A stretch of 64,000 bases of DNA from Frigoriglobus tundricola (GCF_013128195.2 NZ_CP053452.2:9052001-9116000); one strand, 5' to 3'; positions 1 to 9,249 are shown, counted from the stretch's first letter. A program made the numbers and translations. The notes: generated by a model not told the origin, from the letters alone.

Positions 1-2763
1 GAGGCAACCGCCACCAAACCAGCCGGAAAGGGGCGCCCGTACATCGCAGGTGCGGGCGCGCTGATCGTCTGTGGTCTGCTGGCCGTGACGATGAAGAATA
101 TGGGGACTAACGCGAACAGCACCTTCTCTTTTGTGGGGAGTTCGATCAAACCACCGGGTTCAAGGAGTCGAGGTGCGGTTGATGAGCGTCCGGACATGGC
201 AGTGGCGGGGAGCATAAGAAACGAGGGTATCGATCGGTCCGGGAGTATGCCCGCCCCCACGGAACCACCCAGCTTCCCCCGCGTCCCGTCCGGCCCGCCG
301 GCAGCGCCTCCCAAAGCACCAACTCGTAACGTGGAGGGAAAGAGCGTAGCCAACGGGCTACCGGGCAACACGAAGGACGCGCGCTCGAACCGAAGCGCCC
401 CATCGGTCAGCAATCGGTCCGACCTGGGAGCCGAAAAGACCCGCGTAGCTTCCGCGTTCAACCCAAATCAGATCCCTGAAGCGTTGAAGGGACACGGTTT
501 GGCGAGGGGAATGTACTCGACTATTGAGTCGCTCACCGCGCCCTTCGTCGTACGCGAGTACGCCCACCAGCGCGACCCGGCACTCGGCGAGGTCCGTTCG
601 GACTTCACCGAAACGGTGTACTGGCACCCGGTTCTTGTGATGCCCGCGACCGGTCAGGCGACCGTCGAGTTTCAGCTCTCCGACGACATCGCCCGGTATC
701 AGGTTCTCGTTGCGGGACACACGACCGATGGTCGCATCGGTGCCATCACGACAACGATCGAAGCCCGCAAGCCGTTCAGCATTGATCCGAAGTTGCCCCT
801 GGAAATCGCGCACACGGACACCATCGACGCACCCATCCGCGTGACCAACGATAGCAACGTGCGGCGTAACGTGGCGTTCACCGCAACGCCGAACGGCCTC
901 AAGACCACCGGCCTGTTGCAAGACGTGATTGACCTCGAACCGAACGGCAAGGGCCGCAAGATTCTTCGTCTCAACGCGGACAAGCTCGAAGGTGAAGCGA
1001 GCCTTTCCATCGAGGGCACGAGCATCCCAGCTGAGAAGGACGCGATCTTCCGCACGATCCGCATTGTCCCCGATGGCTTCCCCGGCGTCGGGTCGTTCAG
1101 CGACATGCTGGAGAACGGCCGCGCTCGCGGCGGGATCACATTACCGAAGGATGTGGTTCCGGGTTCACTCCAGGTCCGGCTCGAAGTCTACCCCACCTCG
1201 ATGGCCGATCTCGTGAAGGGGCTGGACGGCCTCTTGCGCGAGCCGTCCGGGTGCTTCGAGCAGACCTCGACCACGAACTACCCGAACACGCTGATCCTCG
1301 ACTACATGAACCAGACCAACCAGGTGAACCCCGGGGCCGCGAAGCGCGCGAAGGAGTTGCTGGCACGCGGCTACGGACGGCTGACCTCGTTCGAATGCCC
1401 CGACACGCCGCTGGCGACGAGGCAGGGTTTTGAGTGGTTCGGCGCGGCCGACCGCCAGCACGAAGCGCTCACCGCCTACGGACTGCTCCAGTTCAAGGAC
1501 ATGAGCCGCGTTCACCCGGTCGACCCGCAACTCATTAAACGGACACAGGGGTTCCTGCTGTCCCGCAAAGATGGGACCGGCGGGTTTAAACGAAATGCGC
1601 GGGCACTGGACGGATTCGGCGGCGCACCGAAACACACGACCGACGTCTACATCGTTTGGGCTCTTGTTGAGAGCGACCCGGACGACACCGAACGGCTCGA
1701 TCTCAAAACCGAAATTGCGTCACTCAAAGCCGAAGCGCTCAACGCGAACTCGGTTGGCGGCAGGGATGCCTACTTCGTCGCGCTCGTCGCGAACGTCGTG
1801 CTCCAGCGCGGCGACCGCGAAACCGCCCATAAGCTGCTCGATCGCCTGAAGGACAAGCACGTCAAAGCGGGCGCCGTTACGGGGGCCGTCACGAGCATCA
1901 CCCGCTCCGGTGGCCGCGATCTGGAGATCGAAACCACCGCTCTCGCGCTTCTCGGATGGCTGCGAGCGAACGACCCGAGCTACGCGCTGACCATTAAAGC
2001 CGCAACAAAGTGGATCAGCCAGCAGCGCGGCGGGTACGGCGGGTTCGGGTCCACGCAATCGACCATCATGGCGCTCAAGGCCCTCACGCTGTTCGCGAAG
2101 AAAGCGGCCCACCCCGCTGAAGCCGGCGAACTCCGGGTACTGGTCGGCGGGAAGGTCGCCGGCACACGACGCTTTTCCGAACAGGACGTCGAGGTGATCG
2201 GGCTCGACATTCCGAACCCGGATGCGGTGTTCGCCCCGGGCCGGTCAGAAGTGGAGATCGTCACGGACGCGAAGCAGCCGTATCCCTTCGCCCTGGCGTA
2301 CACCTACACGACGCTCACGCCGGTGAGCGCCGAGAAGTGCGCGGTGAAGATCGGCACGAAGCTCGGCAAGACCGAGGCCGCCGAGGGCGACACGGTGCCG
2401 CTGCACTTGACCTTCGAGAACAAACAGAACAAGGGACAGGGGATGGCGGTGGCGGTCGTCGGCATCCCGGCCGGGATGCGGGTGCCGACCGACATGAAGC
2501 AACTGACGGACCTCCGGGAGAAGGGCCAGGTGGCGTACTTCGAGACCCGGGGCCGGGAACTGGTGCTCTACTGGCGCGAACTGGCCCCGGAGCAGAAGAT
2601 CGCGCTGACGGTGGACCTGGTGTGCGACGTGCCGGGCACCTACCATGGGCCGGCCAGCCGCGGGTACCTGTACTACGACGCGGACCACAAGCACTGGGTC
2701 GAACCGCTCGCCGTAAAGATTGCGCCCCTGGCCGCTGAACCGGCGCAGGCACAGGGGCCATGA
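1..2763 (+). CDS. Alpha-2-macroglobulin family protein, 5' end outside window
   Basis: The frame is open from the first base, so the gene starts upstream; the ATG at 85 is internal. A hydrophobic stretch (PYIAGAGALIVCGLLAV) near the window edge looks like a membrane anchor. It is followed by about 130 residues of Pro/Ser/Arg-rich linker. The A2M core then begins (FTETVYWHPVLV, ARKPFSIDPKLPLE), with the thioester motif GCFEQTS (Cys and Gln present), an alpha/alpha thioester domain, and a C-terminal receptor-binding-like beta domain ending in HWVEPLAVKI. Bacterial A2Ms are protease traps that covalently bind attacking proteases through the thioester, usually in the periplasm. The visible part has no room for the usual chain of N-terminal MG domains, so it is either a compact form or the rest lies upstream. 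Family is certain; role is from family knowledge. Confidence 0.9.
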   Translation, partial: EATATKPAGKGRPYIAGAGALIVCGLLAVTMKNMGTNANSTFSFVGSSIKPPGSRSRGAVDERPDMAVAGSIRNEGIDRSGSMPAPTEPPSFPRVPSGPPAAPPKAPTRNVEGKSVANGLPGNTKDARSNRSAPSVSNRSDLGAEKTRVASAFNPNQIPEALKGHGLARGMYSTIESLTAPFVVREYAHQRDPALGEVRSDFTETVYWHPVLVMPATGQATVEFQLSDDIARYQVLVAGHTTDGRIGAITTTIEARKPFSIDPKLPLEIAHTDTIDAPIRVTNDSNVRRNVAFTATPNGLKTTGLLQDVIDLEPNGKGRKILRLNADKLEGEASLSIEGTSIPAEKDAIFRTIRIVPDGFPGVGSFSDMLENGRARGGITLPKDVVPGSLQVRLEVYPTSMADLVKGLDGLLREPSGCFEQTSTTNYPNTLILDYMNQTNQVNPGAAKRAKELLARGYGRLTSFECPDTPLATRQGFEWFGAADRQHEALTAYGLLQFKDMSRVHPVDPQLIKRTQGFLLSRKDGTGGFKRNARALDGFGGAPKHTTDVYIVWALVESDPDDTERLDLKTEIASLKAEALNANSVGGRDAYFVALVANVVLQRGDRETAHKLLDRLKDKHVKAGAVTGAVTSITRSGGRDLEIETTALALLGWLRANDPSYALTIKAATKWISQQRGGYGGFGSTQSTIMALKALTLFAKKAAHPAEAGELRVLVGGKVAGTRRFSEQDVEVIGLDIPNPDAVFAPGRSEVEIVTDAKQPYPFALAYTYTTLTPVSAEKCAVKIGTKLGKTEAAEGDTVPLHLTFENKQNKGQGMAVAVVGIPAGMRVPTDMKQLTDLREKGQVAYFETRGRELVLYWRELAPEQKIALTVDLVCDVPGTYHGPASRGYLYYDADHKHWVEPLAVKIAPLAAEPAQAQGP

Positions 2764-2812
2764 CTGTGATCAGCGAGCGACACGGCGCGAGCCCGTCGGA
2801 GGTTCGAATTAT

Positions 2813-2830
2813 CGAGCCCCGGCGGGCTCG
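2813..2830. terminator. Hairpin between convergent genes
   Basis: A 7-bp perfect stem (CGAGCCC/GGGCTCG, loop CGGC) sits between the stops of the macroglobulin gene and the convergent response regulator. There is no T-tract, so it would work at best as a weak or Rho-assisted bidirectional terminator. Confidence 0.4.
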
Positions 2831-2872
2831 CGTCGCGCCGCTCGCGACCCTCCCGCGGGCCCAACATCCACC

Positions 2873-3256
2873 TCACTCGGGCCGGCACAGAGCGGCCAAC
2901 AGCGCCGCGAGTCGGGCCGGTTCGACCGGCTTCAACAAGTAATGATCGAATCCGGCCGCGTGGCACTTCTGCTCCTGATCTTGTAACCCCGTTAGCGCGA
3001 TGAACACGGGCGGGCGTTCGAGCCGCCGGCGCAACTCCGCGGCGAGCGCGAACCCGTCGCCGTCCGGCAGGCGCACGTCCAGTACCACCACATCGGGCGC
3101 GAAACCGGCTCCCTGGTCCAGCGCCGTCCGCGCTTCCGCGCACGTCCGAGCGGCACGAGCGTCGTGCCCGAGGAGCGATAGCAGTTGGCTCAGGGAGTCC
3201 GCGCTGTCGGGGTGGTCATCGACGACGAGCAGGCGCAGTTGTCGCGGATGAGGCAT
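2873..3256 (-). CDS. Stand-alone CheY-like response regulator
   Basis: A 127-residue receiver domain with no output domain. The acidic pair is D13/D14 (LLVVDD), the phospho-acceptor D60 (VVVLDVRLPDGDG), the switch threonine T89 (IALTG) and the conserved lysine K109 (LLKPVE), so it should be phosphorylatable. I start it at the ATG at 3256 because the receiver fold begins six residues later; a longer open frame upstream has no recognisable sequence. It is divergent from a second lone receiver at 3699. No histidine kinase lies nearby, so the partner is unknown. Single-domain receivers act by protein contact or as phosphate shuttles. Confidence 0.9.
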   Translation of the reverse strand: MPHPRQLRLLVVDDHPDSADSLSQLLSLLGHDARAARTCAEARTALDQGAGFAPDVVVLDVRLPDGDGFALAAELRRRLERPPVFIALTGLQDQEQKCHAAGFDHYLLKPVEPARLAALLAALCRPE

Positions 3257-3698
3257 GAGGGCTCGCACGGCGGCACCCGGTGGTGCCCCGGTCTGGGTGA
3301 AGGCGAATCGGTGCGTGTTACTGATCGGGACCGCGCCCGGCGCGATCGAGCGCCGGACGTGTCGGAGGCAACCGGAGGTGGGTCGGCCGAACCGTCTGCC
3401 GAACAAATCGTATTCACGCCGTTGGCGATCTGGGTACCAAGTTTCCCATTTTTTTATGCGGCGGGCCGCTCGTTTTTGCAGGCAATTGTAGGCCGATTCC
3501 AGATATTCGCTGCTCGAGGCGATCCATTGATGAGAACTCGCGTGCCAAAAAATAGGCGGGCACACGAATGCCAGTCGCCCCGTTCGGGAACGCGTATTGC
3601 AAGTAGCGGTCTCTACGTTTTTCTGACGCGGACGCCCAGAGACGCCCGCAGACCCTTTTTCACACAAAAACAAGGCGGCCGATGAAGGTCGATGCCTG
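3257..3698. other. Divergent intergenic region between two response regulators
   Basis: About 440 bases without a convincing gene. It is noticeably more AT-rich than its surroundings, with T runs near 3448 and 3471, an A run near 3546 and a T run before 3660. It probably carries both promoters, but no clear -35/-10 pair was identified. Confidence 0.5.
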
Positions 3699-4139
3699 AT
3701 GAGTCCGGGGCCTGTTACCCTCCGCGTGCTCGTGGTGGACGATAACCGCGACGCCGCCGACACGCTCGCCGATCTGCTCCGCCTGTACGGAGCCGACGTG
3801 CGAGCGTGTTACAGCGCGGAAACGGCACTGGCACAACTGGGCACGTTCGACTTCCAGGCCGCGATTCTGGACATTCACATGCCGGGGGTGGACGGGTGCG
3901 AGCTGGCCCAGCGCCTCCGGGCCGCGACCCCGGCCCGGCTCCTCCTCGTTGCACTGACGGGCGTCAGCGACGATGCAGCCCGGCGCCGCACCGCCGAAGC
4001 CGGATTCGACTTGCACTTAACGAAAGCGTCCGCGTCTGACATTCTCGTCGCGGCCCTGGCCGCCTTCGGCCGATGGCTTGTTGAAAACCGACCCGCGGAC
4101 GATCACCACTTCGATGACACATCACGCGCACCGAATTAG
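3699..4139 (+). CDS. Stand-alone CheY-like response regulator
   Basis: 146 residues: a full receiver domain with acidic pair D14/D15, phospho-acceptor D58 (AAILDIHMPGVDG), T87 (VALTG) and K109 (HLTKAS), then a short charged tail (RPADDHHFDDTSRAPN) with no known output domain. It resembles the lone receiver encoded divergently at 2873-3256, and the two may be an old duplication. Signalling partner unknown. Confidence 0.9.
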   Translation: MSPGPVTLRVLVVDDNRDAADTLADLLRLYGADVRACYSAETALAQLGTFDFQAAILDIHMPGVDGCELAQRLRAATPARLLLVALTGVSDDAARRRTAEAGFDLHLTKASASDILVAALAAFGRWLVENRPADDHHFDDTSRAPN

Positions 4140-4329
4140 CTGCTCAGACGCCCCGTTCCGCAACGCACATCTCGGCTGGGCCGGCCCGCGCAGTTTTTCT
4201 GACTTGGAGTGCGTGTCACCTCTCACATAGAATAATCTAACTGCTGTCCGATTTGGATTGTGCCGGGCGACGGGTTTGCTGTCGCGTTGTGCCCGGATGC
4301 GATAAAAACGCTCGATCACGGTCCGTGAG

Positions 4330-5259
4330 GTGGAAATCGCCCCCGACCTCCGCACACAAGGCGCCCGGCGTCTCATCGAGCAAAGAGTTCAAGAACTTAT
4401 GCGGGAACTTCCGTCGCCAACTGCTGATGTTTTGCTTCTCGAATGGCTGCTGACGGCGCTGGCGCCGACGAACCGCACACGCGTCAAGCAGATCCTCCGT
4501 TCCGGCCGGGTGACGGTTAACGGGGCATCGGTGACGCGACACGATCATCCGGTGCGCCCCGGCGACAAGGTGTGCGTCACGCGCGACGCTCCTCCCCCCA
4601 CGGCCGAACGCACGGGGCTCGCAATCGTCCACGAGGACGCTCAACTCGTCGTAATCGATAAGCCCAGCGGGTTATTGACGGTCGCTACCGAGTCAGAGAA
4701 AACCGACACCGCGTTCGTGCGGTTGAGTGCGCACCTCGCTTCGCGCCGAGCGGGACGGCCGTTCGTAGTCCATCGCCTCGACCGCGAAACGTCCGGTTTG
4801 CTCCTTTTCGCGCGGAGCGCGGAAGTGCGCGACGAACTTCAGGACAACTGGGACCGCGTGACAAAGACGTACCTCGCCGTCGTCGAGGGGGTACCCGACC
4901 CCGCGGATGGCGCGGTCGCGAATTACCTTACGGAAGGCCGCGATCTCCGCGTGCGCGCGAGCCGGCACGCCGGCCCCGACGCGAAGCACGCCGTCACGCG
5001 GTACAAGGTCCGCGAGACCCGCGGCCGGTACTCGCTCGTTGAGGTGAAGCTGGAAACGGGGCGCAAGCACCAGATCCGCGTTCACATGGCCGGGTTGGGC
5101 TGTCCCGTAGCGGGGGATCAGATGTACTCCGCGACCACAGACCCCGCCCGCCGCTTGTGCCTGCACGCCTGGCGGCTCGGCTTCGACCACCCGTTCACCA
5201 GTGAGCGAATCGAACTCGAATCCCCGCTCCCGGCTGAGCTGTCGCGCGCCTTCCGATGA
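4330..5259 (+). CDS. RluA-family pseudouridine synthase
   Basis: Converts uridine to pseudouridine in rRNA or tRNA. Residues about 34-90 form an S4-like RNA-binding domain (RVKQILRSGRVTVNG, then VRPGDKV). The catalytic domain follows, with the RluA signature HRLDRETSG and catalytic Asp at about 151. Later motifs KTYLAVVEG, ETGRKHQIRVHM and CPVAGDQMY are typical. The start used is GTG at 4330. An in-frame ATG at 4399 would still leave the S4 domain whole, so the first 23 residues are uncertain. The target uridine cannot be told from sequence. Confidence 0.9.
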   Translation: MEIAPDLRTQGARRLIEQRVQELMRELPSPTADVLLLEWLLTALAPTNRTRVKQILRSGRVTVNGASVTRHDHPVRPGDKVCVTRDAPPPTAERTGLAIVHEDAQLVVIDKPSGLLTVATESEKTDTAFVRLSAHLASRRAGRPFVVHRLDRETSGLLLFARSAEVRDELQDNWDRVTKTYLAVVEGVPDPADGAVANYLTEGRDLRVRASRHAGPDAKHAVTRYKVRETRGRYSLVEVKLETGRKHQIRVHMAGLGCPVAGDQMYSATTDPARRLCLHAWRLGFDHPFTSERIELESPLPAELSRAFR

Positions 5260-5330
5260 ACAGGGTGAGTCCGTTTCGCTGACCGGAAAGCACTCCGCCT
5301 GATTCACGATCCGGTTGCGGTTGTCGGGCT

Positions 5331-5394
5331 TTTGTGGGACATGCTTTCCCGCTTGTGTGCCTCGAAGCACAGGTTGGAAAACCCGTCCCACAAA
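5331..5394. repeat. 64-bp imperfect palindrome (REP-like hairpin)
   Basis: Perfect 10-bp outer arms TTTGTGGGAC (5331-5340) and GTCCCACAAA (5385-5394) enclose further complementary blocks (TTTCC/GGAAA, TGTGC/GCACA), giving one long stem-loop. It lies between the RluA gene and the metallophosphoesterase gene. A related hairpin with GTGGGAC/GTCCCAC arms is at 24015-24043, suggesting a dispersed family. Confidence 0.7.
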
Positions 5395-5524
5395 CACAGA
5401 AAACGCACCGCACCACCCGGACCGTGTATAAGACGTCACAGGTGTCGCGAGTGACCTCGCAAAGCGGGTCCGGTCTAACATCCGTGAGGGTTTCACGGAC
5501 CGCAAAGGGTGTGGGCAATCCGCA

Positions 5525-6328
5525 ATGAATCGGCGAACCGCAATGAAACGCGCACTCGCCAGTGTCTTTATCGGATTGGGGGCGGGCGCAGGTTATAGCC
5601 GGTTTATCGAACGGCACGCGGTCGAGGTTGTTCCTGTCCCGATCGATCTTGGGCTGACAACTCCTCTCACGGTCGCCGTCCTGAGTGACATCCACTTCGA
5701 CCCGTTGTACGAAATTGACTACCTGGAAGAGGTGGTTGCCCGTAACAACCAGCTTTCCCCTGATCTGATCATTCATACGGGCGATTTCCTGTCCCAGTCG
5801 GCCGAGCGACTGTCCGATTTGCTGGCCGTCCTTGCCAAAGGGCGGGCCGGAGTCGGGAGTTTTGCGGTGCTTGGCAATCACGACCATTACATCGGAGCCG
5901 ACGCAATCACCGCGGGGCTCATGGCCTCCGGCATCTCCGTCTTGCGAAACCGGAGCGTGCCGCTGCCGGGGCAGAAAGATTGCTACCTTACCGGTTTGGA
6001 AAGCTTCTGGGCCGGCGCTCCGAACCTCACGCCAATTGAGAGTTCGCCTCCGCACGCCCGGCACATCCTGTTGGCACACGAACCGGACTCGTTTGATCTG
6101 CTGACGGATGCGCGGATCGCGTTACAGGTATCGGGCCACACCCACGGTGGGCAGGTCCGTCTGCCGCTGGTTGGGGCCATTTGCCTGCCGAGTTGGGGAA
6201 AGAAATACGAAGCGGGCCTCTACGCCCGGGGCGAGCAAAGGCTGTACGTGAACCGCGGGATCGGGACCGTCAAGCGGCACTTCCGGTTCAACTGCCGGCC
6301 CGAGATCACGCTGCTGGCGCTGACATAG
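5525..6328 (+). CDS. Membrane-anchored metallophosphoesterase (YaeI-like)
   Basis: 267 residues of the calcineurin-like phosphoesterase family. The five metal-binding blocks are visible in order: SDIHFD (D55, H57), HTGDF (D87), GNHDHY (N118, H119), LLAHEPD, and SGHTHGGQ, followed by GLYARGEQRLYVNRGIGT, which is typical of the YaeI/YkuE branch. A short basic N-terminus plus a hydrophobic stretch (ALASVFIGLGAGAGY) suggests membrane association. Family members hydrolyse phosphodiesters, including UDP-diacylglucosamine-type lipids in some relatives; the substrate here is unknown. It is convergent with the molybdopterin oxidoreductase gene, 39 bases away. Confidence 0.9.
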   Translation: MNRRTAMKRALASVFIGLGAGAGYSRFIERHAVEVVPVPIDLGLTTPLTVAVLSDIHFDPLYEIDYLEEVVARNNQLSPDLIIHTGDFLSQSAERLSDLLAVLAKGRAGVGSFAVLGNHDHYIGADAITAGLMASGISVLRNRSVPLPGQKDCYLTGLESFWAGAPNLTPIESSPPHARHILLAHEPDSFDLLTDARIALQVSGHTHGGQVRLPLVGAICLPSWGKKYEAGLYARGEQRLYVNRGIGTVKRHFRFNCRPEITLLALT

Positions 6329-6367
6329 ACCGTCTCGCGGTAGCTGGATACCGGACCGGCCGGGACA

Positions 6368-7618
6368 TCACTCGACGTTGAACTTCACCGTTTCGATTTC
6401 ACACCGGCCGCCCTTTTTGAACGGGCGCGGCATCGGCTGGGCCTGTCCCTTCGCATCAATGGTGCGGCAGCGGAGCGCGTACGCGCCCGCCGGCAGACCG
6501 GGCAACAGCGCCGCCCAGTGCGCTTTCGCCAACCGCATCGGCCACACCTTGGGCTTCCCGGCCGCATCGAAACCCATCGTGTCCTTTGGAACGGCATCGC
6601 CCGGCAACTCTCCGCCCCACTTCCTGGGCGGTTCAAGAATCGTGGCGTCGGTCCACGGGGCGGTTGTAAAGTAAGGGTCGTCTTCTGCCCAACCCTTCCC
6701 CGCTGGGCTCACCCACACCTGAACTTTCGACAGCCCCGATATGCCGCCCTGTGCGTATCCGGTCACGGGAATCGGCGCGTTCGCTTTTGCCGTGTCGGGA
6801 GCGTGGAGCGTCGCGGCGAAGGTCTTGATCGGGCTATCGACGTCGTTGTTCTGCGTGCCGTAGGTGTCGTTCGCGTGGGACAGGTTGCTCAGGACGACGT
6901 GCGTGAGCCACTTTACCGATTTGTAACCGTAATGTTCGGGAACCACGATCCGCACCGGCGCGCCGCGCTCGGGGGTGAGCCATTCACCATTGAGCTTGTA
7001 GCAGACGATCACCGGCGGCAGGTCGTCGTAGTCTTCGAGGACGCGGCCGACGGGGAGCGAACTGCGGAACCGCTGCTTCGGGTCGTCGTTGTGGAAACCG
7101 TAATAGAACACCCGGCGCAGGTTCTCCTTCGGCCGCGTGAGCCACACGAGCGTGCGCAGCGGCACGCCCTCCCAGATCCCCATGCCGAGGGGGCAGCCGA
7201 TGTTGAGGCACGTCATCACCTTCGGGAACCGCACCGCGTTCCGCACGCCGAGCTTCAGGAGCGTGTCGAAGTCGATCGCGGTATTGTCCTTCCGGGTGAA
7301 CTGTTTTTCGAGTGTGGCCGGGTTCTCCGGGTCGGAGACGATGTCGAGCCTCCACGTCTCGCGCGTGAGGCCGGCTTCCTTCCTCTTCGCAAGCGGGAGT
7401 GAGTGCGGGACGGGTGTCCCGCGCGACACGTCTCCGAACTTGTCCTGCGGCGTGAAGTAGCTCTCGAGCTTCTCCAGGGCCGGTGCCAGTTCGGGCGGTA
7501 ACGAGTCGGCGGCGTGGGTGAAGGCAGCGGAACTGGCCGCCAGCGCCGCGCCGCACCGGAGGAAGAACCGGCGCGACAATTCGGAGTGTTCTGCGAGGTC
7601 GCGTTCCGCGTCGCTCAT
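6368..7618 (-). CDS. Tat-exported molybdopterin-dependent oxidoreductase (sulfite-oxidase fold)
   Basis: 416 residues. The N-terminus carries a twin-arginine signal (SRRFFLRCGAALAASSAAF), so the folded, cofactor-loaded protein is exported. The middle is the oxidoreductase molybdopterin-binding fold of the SUOX/YedY superfamily, with conserved-looking VMTCLNIGCPLG (probable Mo-ligand Cys), ERGAPVRIVVPEHYGYKSVKWL, and a C-terminal Mo-co dimerisation-like beta domain (VTGYAQGGISGLSKVQVWV). The ATG at 7618 is preceded by AAAGGTG; a longer upstream extension has no signal. It is divergent from the Gfo/Idh/MocA gene at 7716. The electron partner and substrate are not evident. Confidence 0.88.
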   Translation of the reverse strand: MSDAERDLAEHSELSRRFFLRCGAALAASSAAFTHAADSLPPELAPALEKLESYFTPQDKFGDVSRGTPVPHSLPLAKRKEAGLTRETWRLDIVSDPENPATLEKQFTRKDNTAIDFDTLLKLGVRNAVRFPKVMTCLNIGCPLGMGIWEGVPLRTLVWLTRPKENLRRVFYYGFHNDDPKQRFRSSLPVGRVLEDYDDLPPVIVCYKLNGEWLTPERGAPVRIVVPEHYGYKSVKWLTHVVLSNLSHANDTYGTQNNDVDSPIKTFAATLHAPDTAKANAPIPVTGYAQGGISGLSKVQVWVSPAGKGWAEDDPYFTTAPWTDATILEPPRKWGGELPGDAVPKDTMGFDAAGKPKVWPMRLAKAHWAALLPGLPAGAYALRCRTIDAKGQAQPMPRPFKKGGRCEIETVKFNVE

Positions 7619-7715
7619 CGCTGCACCTTTCGACCGCCGGGTCTGGCCGCGGTCCGCGGCCGGGCGTAACCCGATCACAGATGAAGTCCGCTGATGATAC
7701 TCTGGAGCGTGTGAC

Positions 7716-8798
7716 ATGGCATCGAAAGTTTGTCGGTGGGGAATTCTCGGCGCCGCGAACATCGCCCGCAAGAACTGGAAGGCGATTCGGAACGCGGAGA
7801 ACGCGACCCTCACCGCCGTCGCCAGCCGCGAGCCGTCCCGCGCGAAGGAGTGGATCGCGGGGTGCCAGTCGGAGTGCCCCTTCCCCACGGTCCCGGAGGC
7901 GTGCGACTATGACGCACTCCTCAAGCACCCCAACGTGGACGCCGTCTACATCCCGCTGCCCACCGGCATTCGCCCCGAGTGGGTGCTCAAGGCCGCCAAC
8001 GCGGGCAAGCACATCCTGTGCGAGAAGCCCTGCGCCCCGGACGCCGGCCAACTGCGCACCATGATCGACGCCTGCAAGGCGAAGAACGTCCAGTTCATGG
8101 ACGGCGTGATGTTCATGCACGGCAAACGGCTGCCGCTCTTGCGGTCGGTACTGGACGACGGCGAAACGGTGGGCACGCTCCGCCGCGTCGCCACGCAGTT
8201 CAGCTTCGCGGCCGGGGACGACTTCCTGACGGGCAACATCCGCGTCAACCCCGCCCTCGAACCGCTCGGCGCGCTGGGCGACCTCGGCTGGTACAACATC
8301 CGCTTCACGCTTTGGGTGATGAAGTACCTGCTGCCGACGAAGGTGTGCGGCCGGCTCCTCACCGAACACAGCGGCGTGCCGCTGGAGTTCTCGGCGGAGT
8401 TGTTCTTTCCAGGCGGCGTGTCGGCGTCCTTCTACTGCTCGTTCAACACCGAACTCCAGCAGTGGGCACACGTGAGCGGGACGAAGGGGAGCGTCGCGGT
8501 CCGCGACTTTGTGCTGCCGTTCTACGGGTGCGAATCGGAGTTCGTCGCCGACCGGCCGGTGTTCAACGTGAAGGGCACGAGCTACCACTGGGAGAGCCAT
8601 CCGAAACGCTTCGCGGTGACCGAATACAGCGACGGCACGCCGGATGCCCAAGAAACGAACATGATCTGCACGTTCAGCGGGCTGGCCCTATCGGGTAAGC
8701 TCGATCCCACCTGGCCCGAGATCGCTCTCAAAACGCAACTGGTGATGGACGCCTGCCTCGCATCGGCGCGTAAGGGCGCGGTACTGGTGGACTTGTGA
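7716..8798 (+). CDS. Gfo/Idh/MocA family NAD(P)-dependent oxidoreductase
   Basis: 360 residues. The N-terminal Rossmann fold carries the dinucleotide loop WGILGAANIARKN, followed by VDAVYIPLPTG and the family's EKP motif (HILCEKPCA). The C-terminal half is the alpha/beta domain with GALGDLGWYNIRFTLWVM. Members oxidise or epimerise sugars and polyols; this one resembles the glucose-fructose oxidoreductase / dihydrodiol dehydrogenase branch. GGAG lies about nine bases before the ATG. It shares a 97-bp divergent promoter region with the exported molybdoenzyme. Substrate unknown. Confidence 0.9.
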   Translation: MASKVCRWGILGAANIARKNWKAIRNAENATLTAVASREPSRAKEWIAGCQSECPFPTVPEACDYDALLKHPNVDAVYIPLPTGIRPEWVLKAANAGKHILCEKPCAPDAGQLRTMIDACKAKNVQFMDGVMFMHGKRLPLLRSVLDDGETVGTLRRVATQFSFAAGDDFLTGNIRVNPALEPLGALGDLGWYNIRFTLWVMKYLLPTKVCGRLLTEHSGVPLEFSAELFFPGGVSASFYCSFNTELQQWAHVSGTKGSVAVRDFVLPFYGCESEFVADRPVFNVKGTSYHWESHPKRFAVTEYSDGTPDAQETNMICTFSGLALSGKLDPTWPEIALKTQLVMDACLASARKGAVLVDL

Positions 8799-8810
8799 CC
8801 TGAAGCTGAG

Positions 8811-8863
8811 CGGCCCCGTCGTCGCGCTCTCGCTCACATAGCGAGAGCGCGACGGCGGGGCCG
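8811..8863. terminator. 24-bp stem hairpin, bidirectional terminator
   Basis: Arms at 8811-8834 and 8840-8863 are complementary at 23 of 24 positions, with a five-base loop. It lies between the convergent Gfo/Idh/MocA gene and the small secreted protein gene. There is no T-tract on either side, but the stem is very long and GC-rich; it could also be a REP-like element. Confidence 0.65.
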
Positions 8864-8904
8864 AGCGGCAACCCGATCCGCCGAATACCGGTTGAGGCGC
8901 CGGT

Positions 8905-9249
8905 TCAGCGGCGGTGAATCTCGTGGACGGGCAAAACGATCCGAGCCCTCTCTTCGGGGATCTTGTACTCGCCGTGAACGAACCCCTCGCGGCCGAACTT
9001 TTTGTCGAACCGGTACGGCGCCCACACCTTCCCGTCGTGCCAGAACCAGTGCGTGCCATCGGTGTAGTACCAGCGCTTATCGGCCTCGCACCACAGGCTC
9101 CAGTGCCCGTCGTGGTTGCGCCAGTAGTCGCCGCGGGGCTCCTCGCGCGGGGCCGCTCCGGCGGACGGCGTCCGGCTGGTCAGTGCCCATGTACCGGTCA
9201 GAGCTGTGACGACGAACAGAGTAGCCAGACACATCTTCATGGTTCGCAC
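8905..9249 (-). CDS. Small secreted protein, unknown function
   Basis: 114 residues. The N-terminus is a signal peptide (MCLATLFVVTALTGTWAL) ending near SAGAAP. The mature part is rich in Trp, Tyr and His (YWRNHDGHWSLW, WYYTDGTHWFWHDGKVW), which looks like two short repeated beta units. GTG at 9249 is chosen because GGAGA lies seven bases upstream; the ATG at 9240 is too far from it. I do not recognise the family; similar short aromatic-rich exported proteins are common in Gemmata-type genomes. No functional clue from neighbours. Confidence 0.65.
   Translation of the reverse strand: MRTMKMCLATLFVVTALTGTWALTSRTPSAGAAPREEPRGDYWRNHDGHWSLWCEADKRWYYTDGTHWFWHDGKVWAPYRFDKKFGREGFVHGEYKIPEERARIVLPVHEIHRR

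Noticed and set aside
2873..3763. Longer N-terminus for the first response regulator
   Set aside because: The extra 169 residues overlap the divergent regulator and have no domain-like sequence.
6984..8651. 555-residue minus-strand frame
   Set aside because: Antisense to the Gfo/Idh/MocA gene and out of phase with the molybdoenzyme; composition of a shadow frame.
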